From NCBI GenBank assembly GCA_018267925.1, contig JAFDXO010000195.1, positions 124,001 through 188,000 on the forward strand: a stretch of 64,000 nt of DNA, written 5' to 3'. Positions 54,056-61,661 of this stretch are shown in pieces. The DNA is from Bacteroidota bacterium (GTDB taxonomy: Bacteria > Bacteroidota > Bacteroidia > Chitinophagales > Chitinophagaceae). The translations under genes were made by a program, and so were the position numbers. Each line of letters begins with the position of its first letter. The stretch's first letter is position 1. The notes beneath the pieces are model-generated. The model did no database searches, had not been told where the DNA came from, and was given only the letters and a program-made list of their open reading frames with translations.

Positions 54056-54361
54056 ATGAAGCTTTTACTGATTACCTCCATTGTCGAATACAAAAATGAT
54101 ATTAAGCAGATACTTAGAAGTGCTGAAGTGCATTCATACTCCTACCGAGAAGTGACAGGTTTTAAAAATGCAGCAGCTGATGCTATCGAAGCCAACTGGT
54201 TTGCTACCAATATGACTGAAAACGAATCAGTGCTTTTCTATGCCTTTGTACCTTTAGAAAAAGTACAGACAGTGCTAAATGATTCCAATGCGTTTAATGC
54301 CCGTCAGTATTCACAGTCGTATATTCATGTTGCTGTCATTTCTATCGAACAATCCAACTAA
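54056..54361 (+). CDS. Small PII/CutA-like protein in efflux operon (unknown function)
   Basis: A 101-residue soluble protein with the predicted order strand-helix-strand, strand-helix-strand: MKLLLITSIVEY, NDIKQILRSAEV, SYSYREVTGF, then ESVLFYAFVPLE, KVQTVLNDSNAF and YIHVAVISIEQSN. This is the ferredoxin-like pattern shared by PII, CutA1 and DUF3240-type proteins; the last is known next to RND pumps in other bacteria. I do not recognise a specific family. It lies just beyond the permease terminator, so it may be read at a lower level than the pump or only on read-through. Confidence 0.65.
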   Translation: MKLLLITSIVEYKNDIKQILRSAEVHSYSYREVTGFKNAAADAIEANWFATNMTENESVLFYAFVPLEKVQTVLNDSNAFNARQYSQSYIHVAVISIEQSN

Positions 54362-54374
54362 ATTGAGTCCATCA

Positions 54375-54563
54375 ATGAAAAACAGACTTATTAGAGCAAT
54401 AGCAGGAAGTTTTATTTTAATCAGTTTGATACTTGCTATGAAAGTCAATCAAAACTGGATTTGGTTTACGGCTTTTATTGGAGTCAACCTTTTACAATCA
54501 TCCTTTACGAAATGGTGCCTTATGGAAAGTGTTTTGACCAAAATAGGAGTAAAAGACGAATAG
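54375..54563 (+). CDS. Small DUF2892-like membrane protein
   Basis: A 62-residue protein with two predicted transmembrane helices (about 8-22 and 26-44). It matches the DUF2892 (YgaP-membrane-domain-like) pattern MKNRLIRAIAGSFILISL, then VNQNWIWFTAFIGVNLLQS, then FTKWCLMESVLTKIG with the family's conserved Cys. DUF2892 is often linked to sulphur or RND genes. The start is the ATG at 54375; an in-frame ATG at 54279 would overlap the previous gene heavily. It is 13 bp downstream of that gene and co-transcribed with it. Confidence 0.75.
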   Translation: MKNRLIRAIAGSFILISLILAMKVNQNWIWFTAFIGVNLLQSSFTKWCLMESVLTKIGVKDE

Positions 54564-54637
54564 CACTATTGAACTCTATTGAAAACTACACAAAATCTAT
54601 ATCAATACTGGAAGAGGAAACCTAATTCTATTTCTGC

Positions 54638-55270
54638 TTAATGATGCTCAAAGTGACGATTATCTTTATTAGGAACAGATCCAAAAATCAAATCCCATAA
54701 AACAGAACTTACCCCAAACCCTTTCTCTTCTTCTTTATAATGATGCAAGTGGTGGTTTCGCCATAAGGCTTTTAAAAAATGAGGTGGTGAAAAAGTATGA
54801 ATAGCATAGTGCATGGAGCCATAAAGAATGTAGCCAAAAACAAAGCCGGGGAAGAAAGCCAGTGCAAACCACCCCATCAAAAAATACATACTTACAGAAA
54901 GCAAAATAGCTAACAACAAACTAGGTATGGGGGGCATAAATAATCGTTCTTTATCGCGTGGAAATTCATGATGAACGCCATGCATTATATAGACAAATCG
55001 CTTGGCACGAGTGCTTTTGGCAGCCCAATGAAATACATACCGGTGCATCAGGTATTCAAACAGCGACCAGGTTAATACACCTAAACAGAATAATGCAAAC
55101 TCTTTCCAAGGGTGAATTCCCTTATAACTGGCACCATAGTAAAGCATAAATGCTATAATGGGAAAATAAATGCTGTAAATGACCAAGGGATGGGTCTTGC
55201 TCAATGATTCCAACAAGTGATTTTCAAAAATTCTTGCTTGGCCTTTGTTCTTTATTTTGTCGAAGTGCAT
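54638..55270 (-). CDS. Fatty-acid-hydroxylase / sterol-desaturase family protein
   Basis: A 210-residue membrane protein with four hydrophobic segments and histidine clusters of the di-iron hydroxylase family: EYLMHRYVFHW (HxxxH-like), MHGVHHEFP, MHYAIH and RNHHLHHYKEE. Such enzymes hydroxylate fatty acids or sterol-like lipids with O2 using two iron ions. Length and order of His clusters match the family, so it appears functional. Start is ATG 55270 with TAnnTTTG at 55295-55302 in front. Its 3' third is duplicated, in decayed form, at 47943-48213. Confidence 0.87.
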   Translation of the reverse strand: MHFDKIKNKGQARIFENHLLESLSKTHPLVIYSIYFPIIAFMLYYGASYKGIHPWKEFALFCLGVLTWSLFEYLMHRYVFHWAAKSTRAKRFVYIMHGVHHEFPRDKERLFMPPIPSLLLAILLSVSMYFLMGWFALAFFPGFVFGYILYGSMHYAIHTFSPPHFLKALWRNHHLHHYKEEEKGFGVSSVLWDLIFGSVPNKDNRHFEHH

Positions 55271-55294
55271 CGTATTTGGCTTAGGGTGGATAAC

Positions 55295-55302
55295 CAAATT
55301 TA
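55295..55302 (-). promoter_or_regulatory. -7 promoter element of the hydroxylase gene
   Basis: On the minus strand TAAATTTG, an exact TAnnTTTG match 24 bp upstream of the ATG at 55270. Confidence 0.5.
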
Positions 55303-55327
55303 GCAACTGCTTTGAAAATTAGGAAGT

Positions 55328-57667
55328 TTACTCTTCATCTTCAAGCCACACCGTATCAATTTTCTTTTGCTTTGCTTTATCAATCCACAAAAGTAAAGCA
55401 GGTTGAAGTGTGAGGTTAGTTATCATGGCTAATAAAAGCGTCAATGAAGTTAAGTAACCTAAAGATTTTGTGCCGTCGAACTCCGATAACGCAAACACAC
55501 CAAATCCAGCAATCAAAATGAGCGATGTGTAGATAATACTTAATCCGGTGTCATGAATAGTACGTCGAACAGTTTCCGCAATATTATCATCATGCCGAGA
55601 AAGCTCTTGCTTGAAATTTACCAGAAATCGTATAGTTACATCAATCGTTATTCCTAATGCAACACTAAACACTAAAACAGTTGAGGGCTTTATGGGAATG
55701 TTTGCCCAGCCCATTACGCCGGCAGTTATTAGCAAGGGGATAAGGTTTGTAACAACGGATATAAGTAAAATTTTCCACGACCTAAACAAGAAAATCATGC
55801 AACCAAATATCATGATGAAGGCAAGAATCAAGCTATCGCGCAAGCTATGGATGATAAATTTACTGCCTTCTAAAAATACAATACTGGTTCCGGTAAACGT
55901 TACTTGATAATGTGCCGTATCAAATAATTGGAGAGTTTTAGGACGTATGCTATCAAGTAAAATGGGTAGCCGGACACTGCCTACATCAGCCATGGAAACA
56001 CTGATCCGTGTCTTTTGTTTAGTGCTGTCCATAAAAGAGGCAACCAGTTTATTGAACATACTGTTTTTGTCTCCTTTAGACCGTAGATAGGGTTGAATAA
56101 AAGCACCATCAAATACATTGGGAACGGAATAGCTACTGCTGTCTCCATCATAATACGCTTGCCGTGCAAATTTCACTCCTTCCACAATAGATAAAGCATG
56201 ACCTATCTCAGGAAATTGATTAAGCTCAGCAATTAGCTTATCCATTTTTTCTAAAACAGGAAGTGAAACAGCTCCATTCTTTTTACGGGTATCAATCACT
56301 ATTTCTAAAGGCATCACACCTCTAAAGTTTTTTTCAAAAAACTTTAGATCCTGATATACAACTTCACCTTTAGGCAAATCATCAACAATATGACCGACAC
56401 TATTGAGGCGAAGAATTCCAACTATCGAAAGCCCACATAAAAGGATGCTAAACACATAAATCCAACGCCGATGCTCAAACACCCAAGTAGTTAAAACAGA
56501 CAACAATTTATTCATCCACCTACTTTCAAGATAGCTTGTATGGCGACCTTTAGGTGTAGGTAGAAAGCTGAATAAGGCCGGAATAAAAATGAGTGAAATG
56601 ACAAAGATGGCCATTATATTCAGTCCGGCTACCAAACCAAATTCTTTTAGTACGGTACTTTTTGTAAAATAAAATACGCCGAAACCTATGGCTGCCGTCA
56701 AATTTGTAAACAACGTTACAATACCCATACGGTCAACCGTGCGCATTAAGGCTTTCATCTTGTTGCCATGCTTGTTGTATTCCGCATGATACTTATTTAG
56801 CAAATAGACACAATTAGGAATACCTATAACTACTATCAACGGTGGAATAAGAGCCGTAAGCAAAGTGATCTTATAGCCTAAAAGAGTGATGGTACCTAAG
56901 GACCAAACTACCCCAACAGCTACCACCAGCATGGAAGCCAAAACAGCCATAAATGAACGAAAAAATAAGGCTAAAATCACTGCTGTCAGTACAAATGACA
57001 TAAGCAAAAACAACCGCATTTCGCGTTGTACTTGTGTTGCCATGATGGTGCGAATCAAAGGCAAACCGGAATAGTGAAGAGTAATGTGTTGTTCTTGAGC
57101 AAATGATTCACTTACATCTTGAATGGCTTTAACAACTTTTGTTCGATTTTTGGAGTTGAGTGCCTTTTTGTCAATCCGTACAGCCATTAAGTAGGCATCT
57201 GTAGCAGGATTGTATAAGAAGTTCTTGTAAAAGGGTAAGTTCAAAAACACCTTTTGTACACTATCTACATTCACGTTATTGTCATCTGGTATCAGCTTCA
57301 CAACGCGTAGCTTCCCACTTGCTGTGTCTTTGATCAGGTTGATAGCTCCCGGAATACTCAATACATTTTCAACTGATTTTACATTTTCAATTTTTTTTAC
57401 CAGCTTACAGTAGGACTGAAAGAAATCGGGTTTAAAAAAACGATCTGTTTGCATTCCGATAACCATGAGGTTTCCATCTTCACCAAATTGTTTTCGGAAT
57501 TGTTGATAAGCAATAAATTTGGGATTATCCGTTGGGATGGCACTGGTAAACTCATAACTCAGTTGCACTTGTGATGCAAAATATCCCATTATACCGGTAG
57601 CAACCAGAAGCAGCACCAATAAGGCAATTCGAAATTTAATAATAATACCGGCTACACGATGCCACAT
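55328..57667 (-). CDS. MMPL/RND-type exporter (patched-like)
   Basis: A 779-residue inner-membrane transporter of the RND superfamily with twelve membrane segments in two pseudo-repeats, each with a large periplasmic loop. MMPL/SSD-like motifs include LLTALIPPLIVVIGIPNCVYLLN in the first half and TVLVFSVALGITIDVTIRFLVNF in the second. Members export lipids or hopanoids, or large hydrophobic compounds. It needs no TolC partner, and none is nearby. Start is the ATG at 57667 (MWHRVAG) with a TAnnTTTG element 20 bp upstream; the frame continues to a TTG at 57673. Probably read separately from the hydroxylase downstream, which has its own promoter. Confidence 0.87.
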   Translation of the reverse strand: MWHRVAGIIIKFRIALLVLLLVATGIMGYFASQVQLSYEFTSAIPTDNPKFIAYQQFRKQFGEDGNLMVIGMQTDRFFKPDFFQSYCKLVKKIENVKSVENVLSIPGAINLIKDTASGKLRVVKLIPDDNNVNVDSVQKVFLNLPFYKNFLYNPATDAYLMAVRIDKKALNSKNRTKVVKAIQDVSESFAQEQHITLHYSGLPLIRTIMATQVQREMRLFLLMSFVLTAVILALFFRSFMAVLASMLVVAVGVVWSLGTITLLGYKITLLTALIPPLIVVIGIPNCVYLLNKYHAEYNKHGNKMKALMRTVDRMGIVTLFTNLTAAIGFGVFYFTKSTVLKEFGLVAGLNIMAIFVISLIFIPALFSFLPTPKGRHTSYLESRWMNKLLSVLTTWVFEHRRWIYVFSILLCGLSIVGILRLNSVGHIVDDLPKGEVVYQDLKFFEKNFRGVMPLEIVIDTRKKNGAVSLPVLEKMDKLIAELNQFPEIGHALSIVEGVKFARQAYYDGDSSSYSVPNVFDGAFIQPYLRSKGDKNSMFNKLVASFMDSTKQKTRISVSMADVGSVRLPILLDSIRPKTLQLFDTAHYQVTFTGTSIVFLEGSKFIIHSLRDSLILAFIMIFGCMIFLFRSWKILLISVVTNLIPLLITAGVMGWANIPIKPSTVLVFSVALGITIDVTIRFLVNFKQELSRHDDNIAETVRRTIHDTGLSIIYTSLILIAGFGVFALSEFDGTKSLGYLTSLTLLLAMITNLTLQPALLLWIDKAKQKKIDTVWLEDEE

Positions 57668-57687
57668 GAACAAAAGGAATTGGGCGG

Positions 57688-57695
57688 CAAAAGTA
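57688..57695 (-). promoter_or_regulatory. -7 promoter element of the MMPL gene
   Basis: On the minus strand TACTTTTG, followed by CCGCCC, 20 bp upstream of the ATG; exact TAnnTTTG. Confidence 0.5.
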
Positions 57696-57768
57696 GCAAA
57701 ATTGGATTCAACTAAGGGAGATTGTAGCCATACCGAACGATTTCAACTTGGTTTTTAATAGGAAGAGA

Positions 57769-58956
57769 TTAATTTGATTGTTTTGCTAAGTTCAATAGCT
57801 TTTCTATAAATACTTCCCAACTATATTTTTTCTTCTCGATAGCCATGTTTTCCTCAAGATTTGGAATTGGGTTTTCGAAAAATTTGGCAATAGCATCGGC
57901 AATGCTTGACGGATTAGGTTCTGCAACAAAGCCTACTTGACCTTCCGGAACCACTTCTTGTAATCCGCCCACTCGGGTAACAATCATTGGTTTTTCAAAA
58001 TGATAAGCTACTTGTGTAATGCCGCTTTGGGTTGCAGTTCTGTAAGGTTGCACAACCAAATCAGCAGCACCAAAATAATATCTTACTTCATCGTTCGGAA
58101 TAAATTGGGTAAACAACTTAACTCGATTTGACAAAGCTTGAATTTGCGTATCATACTCATGGGGATTATCATAAAACTCTCCCGCAATGATTAGCTCAAT
58201 TTCTAATTGTTTTAACCTATCATCCTGTAATGCCTCAAGCAATAAATCAAGTCCTTTATATTTTCTGATAAAGCCAAAAAAAAGAAGATATTTTTTCTCT
58301 GCATCAAGACCCAACTTGGCACAAGCCTCTAACTTAGTCAAGGCTTCACCATAATTATCATACAGAGGATGTGGAGTATATGCGGATGGTTTATCTGTCA
58401 AGGTTTTCAGGTCTTTCAACACATCTTTACTCATGCTTATAAAAGCATCTACGGGCTTGATAAAATATTGAGTAAAAAATTTGTCTCCAGCACGATGTTC
58501 ATGCGGAATAATATTGTCAGCAATACAGATAATTTTTGTGTGCTTGTTCTTTTTTACGATTCTTAAAATAGTTCCCAAGCAAGGTCCCATAAACGGAAGC
58601 CAATAGCGTACAATCACCAAATCGGGCTTGAGTTTTTTCAGCTCCTTACCAACATGCAACCAATTGAATGGGTTGATGGAATTAATAACAGAACGAATGT
58701 TTAGGTTGGATGGTGCGGGTTCATCTGTAAACTGCGATTTTCCCGGAAAAAGAAAAGAAGGATATTGTAATGAAAATGAGTAAATGGTTACATCATATCC
58801 TTGTTGCTGAAGCACTTCCGCCAAGCGTTCGTTGAAGGTTGCAATGCCCCCTCCTCGTAATGGATGTGCTGATCCTATAATTATAATTTTTGAACGTAGG
58901 GTTTGTTGATTTTGGTTATCCAAATCTATACTCTTCTTGGGGTTAGCCATTTCCAT
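57769..58956 (-). CDS. GT4-family glycosyltransferase
   Basis: A 395-residue GT-B fold glycosyltransferase. The N-terminal domain starts with IIIIGSAHPLRGGGIATFNERLA (acceptor side, Gly-rich loop). The C-terminal donor domain has YLLFFGFIRKYKGLDLLLEAL, NRVKLFTQFIPNDEVRYYFGAADLVVQPY and the ExxE-like nucleotide-sugar motif region ITQVAYHFEKPMIVTRVGGLQEVV. Family GT4 (Pfam Glycos_transf_1) type, cytoplasmic or membrane-associated. Acceptor and sugar unknown. No polysaccharide gene cluster surrounds it. Confidence 0.88.
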   Translation of the reverse strand: MEMANPKKSIDLDNQNQQTLRSKIIIIGSAHPLRGGGIATFNERLAEVLQQQGYDVTIYSFSLQYPSFLFPGKSQFTDEPAPSNLNIRSVINSINPFNWLHVGKELKKLKPDLVIVRYWLPFMGPCLGTILRIVKKNKHTKIICIADNIIPHEHRAGDKFFTQYFIKPVDAFISMSKDVLKDLKTLTDKPSAYTPHPLYDNYGEALTKLEACAKLGLDAEKKYLLFFGFIRKYKGLDLLLEALQDDRLKQLEIELIIAGEFYDNPHEYDTQIQALSNRVKLFTQFIPNDEVRYYFGAADLVVQPYRTATQSGITQVAYHFEKPMIVTRVGGLQEVVPEGQVGFVAEPNPSSIADAIAKFFENPIPNLEENMAIEKKKYSWEVFIEKLLNLAKQSN

Positions 58957-58982
58957 CTTTGTTTTTCATGCTCTGAATGTGG

Positions 58983-58990
58983 CAAAAATA
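58983..58990 (-). promoter_or_regulatory. -7 promoter element of the GT4 gene
   Basis: On the minus strand TATTTTTG, an exact TAnnTTTG match 26 bp upstream of the ATG at 58956. Confidence 0.5.
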
Positions 58991-59011
58991 TTACTGCTTC
59001 TAAATATTCCA

Positions 59012-60640
59012 CTATTGCTTTTTTTGAACCCTTTTTAAGTCTATCAAGTTCATTGAATTGGCAGAAAATCCCTGTACATCAGGATGTGTGAAGTGCAGCA
59101 TTTGATCATAAAACAAAGGAATAATAGGTGCTTCAGACATAGCCAAACTATCCATCTTTTGGTAAAGCAAAAAGCGAATACTGTCGGGCGTGTTCATACT
59201 TTCGTCATACATTTTATCAAACAAAACATTGTGAAATCTTGTATAGTTGGGAGGGGCAGGTAGTTTGCCATAAAAAAAGGCAAGCATACTTTCGGCATCT
59301 GGATAATCGGCTATCCACTGTGCTCGAAAAGCAATGGCTTCTGATTTGCTCATTTGTTGCCTTAAAATATTAGCTTGAATGATTTCCACTTTTGCTTGAA
59401 TGCCTATTTCTTGCAGCTGAACAGCAATGAAGTTGACTATATCAGCCCAGTTGTCTGGTGCCAAAATAGTGAGCGCCCTTAATCCTTGTCCATTTGGGAA
59501 ACCGGCTTCCTTCAATAGACTTAATGCCTTTTTAGGATCATAATGATAGCCGAAATGTGCATTACTGTCATAACCCGGCATTCCACGCGGAATAAACCCC
59601 TCAGTAGCAGGGCGAACCGTACCATTTTTAAAATATCGAGCAATTCGTTCTCGGTCAATAGCAAAGTTGATAGCCTTTCTAACTGCCTGAAACCTTGTTG
59701 GGGAGTGACGAACAAGCTTATTTGTTGTGTCCACTAAAAAGCCAATATACTCTGTATTGAGATAAGTTCTTTTTGTCAGAACAATTTTATGCTGAAATGC
59801 TTTTTGAAGCTCACCACCTTTTGTTAAGACCAAATCTTTAAATGAACCGTCTATATTGTTTACAAAATCAATTTTCCCTTGAAGAAAAAGAAAAAATTCA
59901 GTTGCCTTGCTATCTACAAAGCTGATCTGAACAGCATCCAGATTGGGAAGAGGTAAGCCAGTAGCATCTCGCTCCCAATAGTGTTCGTTTCTTTTTAGTG
60001 CTAACACATTTCCGTCATCCCAATAATGAAAAACAAAGGGACCGGTGCCTAAAGGATGACGACCAAAATCTTTTCCCCAACGTAATACAGCCTCTTTGGG
60101 AACGATGCTACAATAAGGCATGGTGAAAATTTGTAACAGTGGGCGAAAAGGAGTTTTGAGTTGAACCACTACGGTACTATCGTTAAGGGCAGTGAATGGC
60201 TCTTTTGAAGCAATCCGCTCATTGAAAATCCATGCACCGGTAGATGCTACTGATGGGTCTATTAATCGGTTGAAACTATAAACTACATCCTGCGCTTCCA
60301 TTCTTCTGCCTTTCCCGTTCGAGAAAATGGTATCATCGTGAAAAAAAACATCCCTGCGTAAGGAAAAAGTATAGGTCAGACCATCGGGTGAAACCTCCCA
60401 TTTTTTTGCTAATGAGGGAATGATATTTAAATGTTCATCTGTTTCCACGAGGGTGTTATACAACATGTGGTCTGTCCACATATTGTAAAGGTTTTTAGCA
60501 AAAGCGGGATCCAAGCTTTCAACGGTTCCGGCAGAGTAATTGAGATAAAAGACATTCTTTTTTTCGTTCGCTTTTTTGCCACAGGAAATGGTCAAAATGA
60601 GAAATATAAAACACCCTATAAACCTGTGGATAAAACGCAT
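59012..60640 (-). CDS. ABC-type solute-binding lipoprotein (peptide/SBP_bac_5 family)
   Basis: A 542-residue predicted lipoprotein of the oligopeptide-binding (family 5) type. Signal peptide with lipobox ISCG (Cys ~20). The mature protein shows the class motif AKKWEVSPDGLTYTFSLRRDVFFHDD near residue 80, then GTGPFVFHYWDDGNVLALKRNEHYWER, VRKAINFAIDRERIARYFKNG and a C-terminal APIIPLFYDQMLHF. It would bind peptides or similar ligands in the periplasm. No ABC permease or ATPase genes are adjacent, so it is an orphan component here. The ATG lies only 47 bp from the pdxJ start on the other strand. Confidence 0.88.
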   Translation of the reverse strand: MRFIHRFIGCFIFLILTISCGKKANEKKNVFYLNYSAGTVESLDPAFAKNLYNMWTDHMLYNTLVETDEHLNIIPSLAKKWEVSPDGLTYTFSLRRDVFFHDDTIFSNGKGRRMEAQDVVYSFNRLIDPSVASTGAWIFNERIASKEPFTALNDSTVVVQLKTPFRPLLQIFTMPYCSIVPKEAVLRWGKDFGRHPLGTGPFVFHYWDDGNVLALKRNEHYWERDATGLPLPNLDAVQISFVDSKATEFFLFLQGKIDFVNNIDGSFKDLVLTKGGELQKAFQHKIVLTKRTYLNTEYIGFLVDTTNKLVRHSPTRFQAVRKAINFAIDRERIARYFKNGTVRPATEGFIPRGMPGYDSNAHFGYHYDPKKALSLLKEAGFPNGQGLRALTILAPDNWADIVNFIAVQLQEIGIQAKVEIIQANILRQQMSKSEAIAFRAQWIADYPDAESMLAFFYGKLPAPPNYTRFHNVLFDKMYDESMNTPDSIRFLLYQKMDSLAMSEAPIIPLFYDQMLHFTHPDVQGFSANSMNLIDLKRVQKKQ

Positions 60641-60641
60641 G

Positions 60642-60651
60642 GTGCAAATTA
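60642..60651 (-). promoter_or_regulatory. TAATTTGCAC element directly before the solute-binding gene
   Basis: On the minus strand TAATTTGCAC is followed by CATG with the start codon 1 bp later. If it is a -7 element, the transcript would start at or near the ATG (leaderless mRNA). This is inference. Confidence 0.35.
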
Positions 60652-60686
60652 GTAGAATGCCATTAAATTTGGACGACTTTCAAACA

Positions 60687-61409
60687 ATGAGTACACGTCT
60701 TTCGGTAAACATCAACAAGATTGCCACCTTGCGAAATAGTCGTGGGGGTAATAATCCCGATGTTGTGCAAGCCGCAATAAACTGTGAGGCTTTTGGTGCA
60801 GAAGGCATTACAGTTCATCCTCGTCCCGATGAAAGACACATACGCTATGACGATGTTCGGGAGCTAAAAAAAGTAATTCGTACGGAGTTTAATATTGAGG
60901 GTAATCCCAAGGAAGATAAATTCGTTCAATTGGTGTTGGACACATTGCCGACACAAGTAACTTTAGTTCCGGATTCGCCTAATCAACTCACTTCAAATCA
61001 TGGATGGAATACGATTAAAGAACAATCCTATTTACAAGTAATCATTAGTGAGTTTAAAAAAGCAGGTATTCGCGTATCTATATTTGTTGACCCTGTTGAA
61101 AAAATGATTGAAGCCGCCGCAGACACTGGAACCGAACGGATTGAATTATATACCGAAGATTTTGCCAAACACTTTCACCAAGACAAACATCAGGCTATTG
61201 CACCTTATCTTGCCTCAGCTATTATGGCACAAAGTTTTCAACTCGGTGTGAATGCAGGACATGATTTAGACCTTCAGAATTTGCGTTTTTTTGCAGAGTC
61301 TATACCCAACCTATTGGAGGTTTCTATCGGTCATGCACTTATTAGCGATGCACTCTATTATGGCCTTGAAAACACAATTCAGATGTACCGAAGAAAACTC
61401 TCATTTTGA
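60687..61409 (+). CDS. pdxJ: Pyridoxine 5'-phosphate synthase
   Basis: A 240-residue TIM-barrel enzyme that condenses 1-deoxyxylulose 5-phosphate with 3-amino-2-oxopropyl phosphate to pyridoxine 5'-phosphate in the DXP-dependent vitamin B6 pathway. Motifs: LSVNINKIATLRNSRGG at the start, GAEGITVHPRPDERHIRYDDV, TLVPDSPNQLTSNHGW, GTERIELYTEDFA and the final NAGHDLDLQN, then SIGHALISDALYYGL. The ATG at 60687 gives the family N-terminus; the open frame extends to 60576 but overlaps the divergent lipoprotein gene. pdxA is not adjacent. Confidence 0.94.
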   Translation: MSTRLSVNINKIATLRNSRGGNNPDVVQAAINCEAFGAEGITVHPRPDERHIRYDDVRELKKVIRTEFNIEGNPKEDKFVQLVLDTLPTQVTLVPDSPNQLTSNHGWNTIKEQSYLQVIISEFKKAGIRVSIFVDPVEKMIEAAADTGTERIELYTEDFAKHFHQDKHQAIAPYLASAIMAQSFQLGVNAGHDLDLQNLRFFAESIPNLLEVSIGHALISDALYYGLENTIQMYRRKLSF

Positions 61410-61661
61410 CGCAAGAATGTAAAGCGATTGTTAATGGCTGTTTTGAATTACAAATGAATTGTTAATGACAATACTTTTATTGCCCTATTCCTTACCTATT
61501 CTCCAAAAACAATATTGAGCCGAAGGCGATATACTTTCGAGTTCACATAGAAAACTAAAGCATTTCTAAAGGAGAGATATGCTTTGTCAATGTGGGAATT
61601 GAAGTGTGGGAATATTTATTTTTATTATTGTAAAAGAGGCTTTATTATTTAAAAGCAAAGT

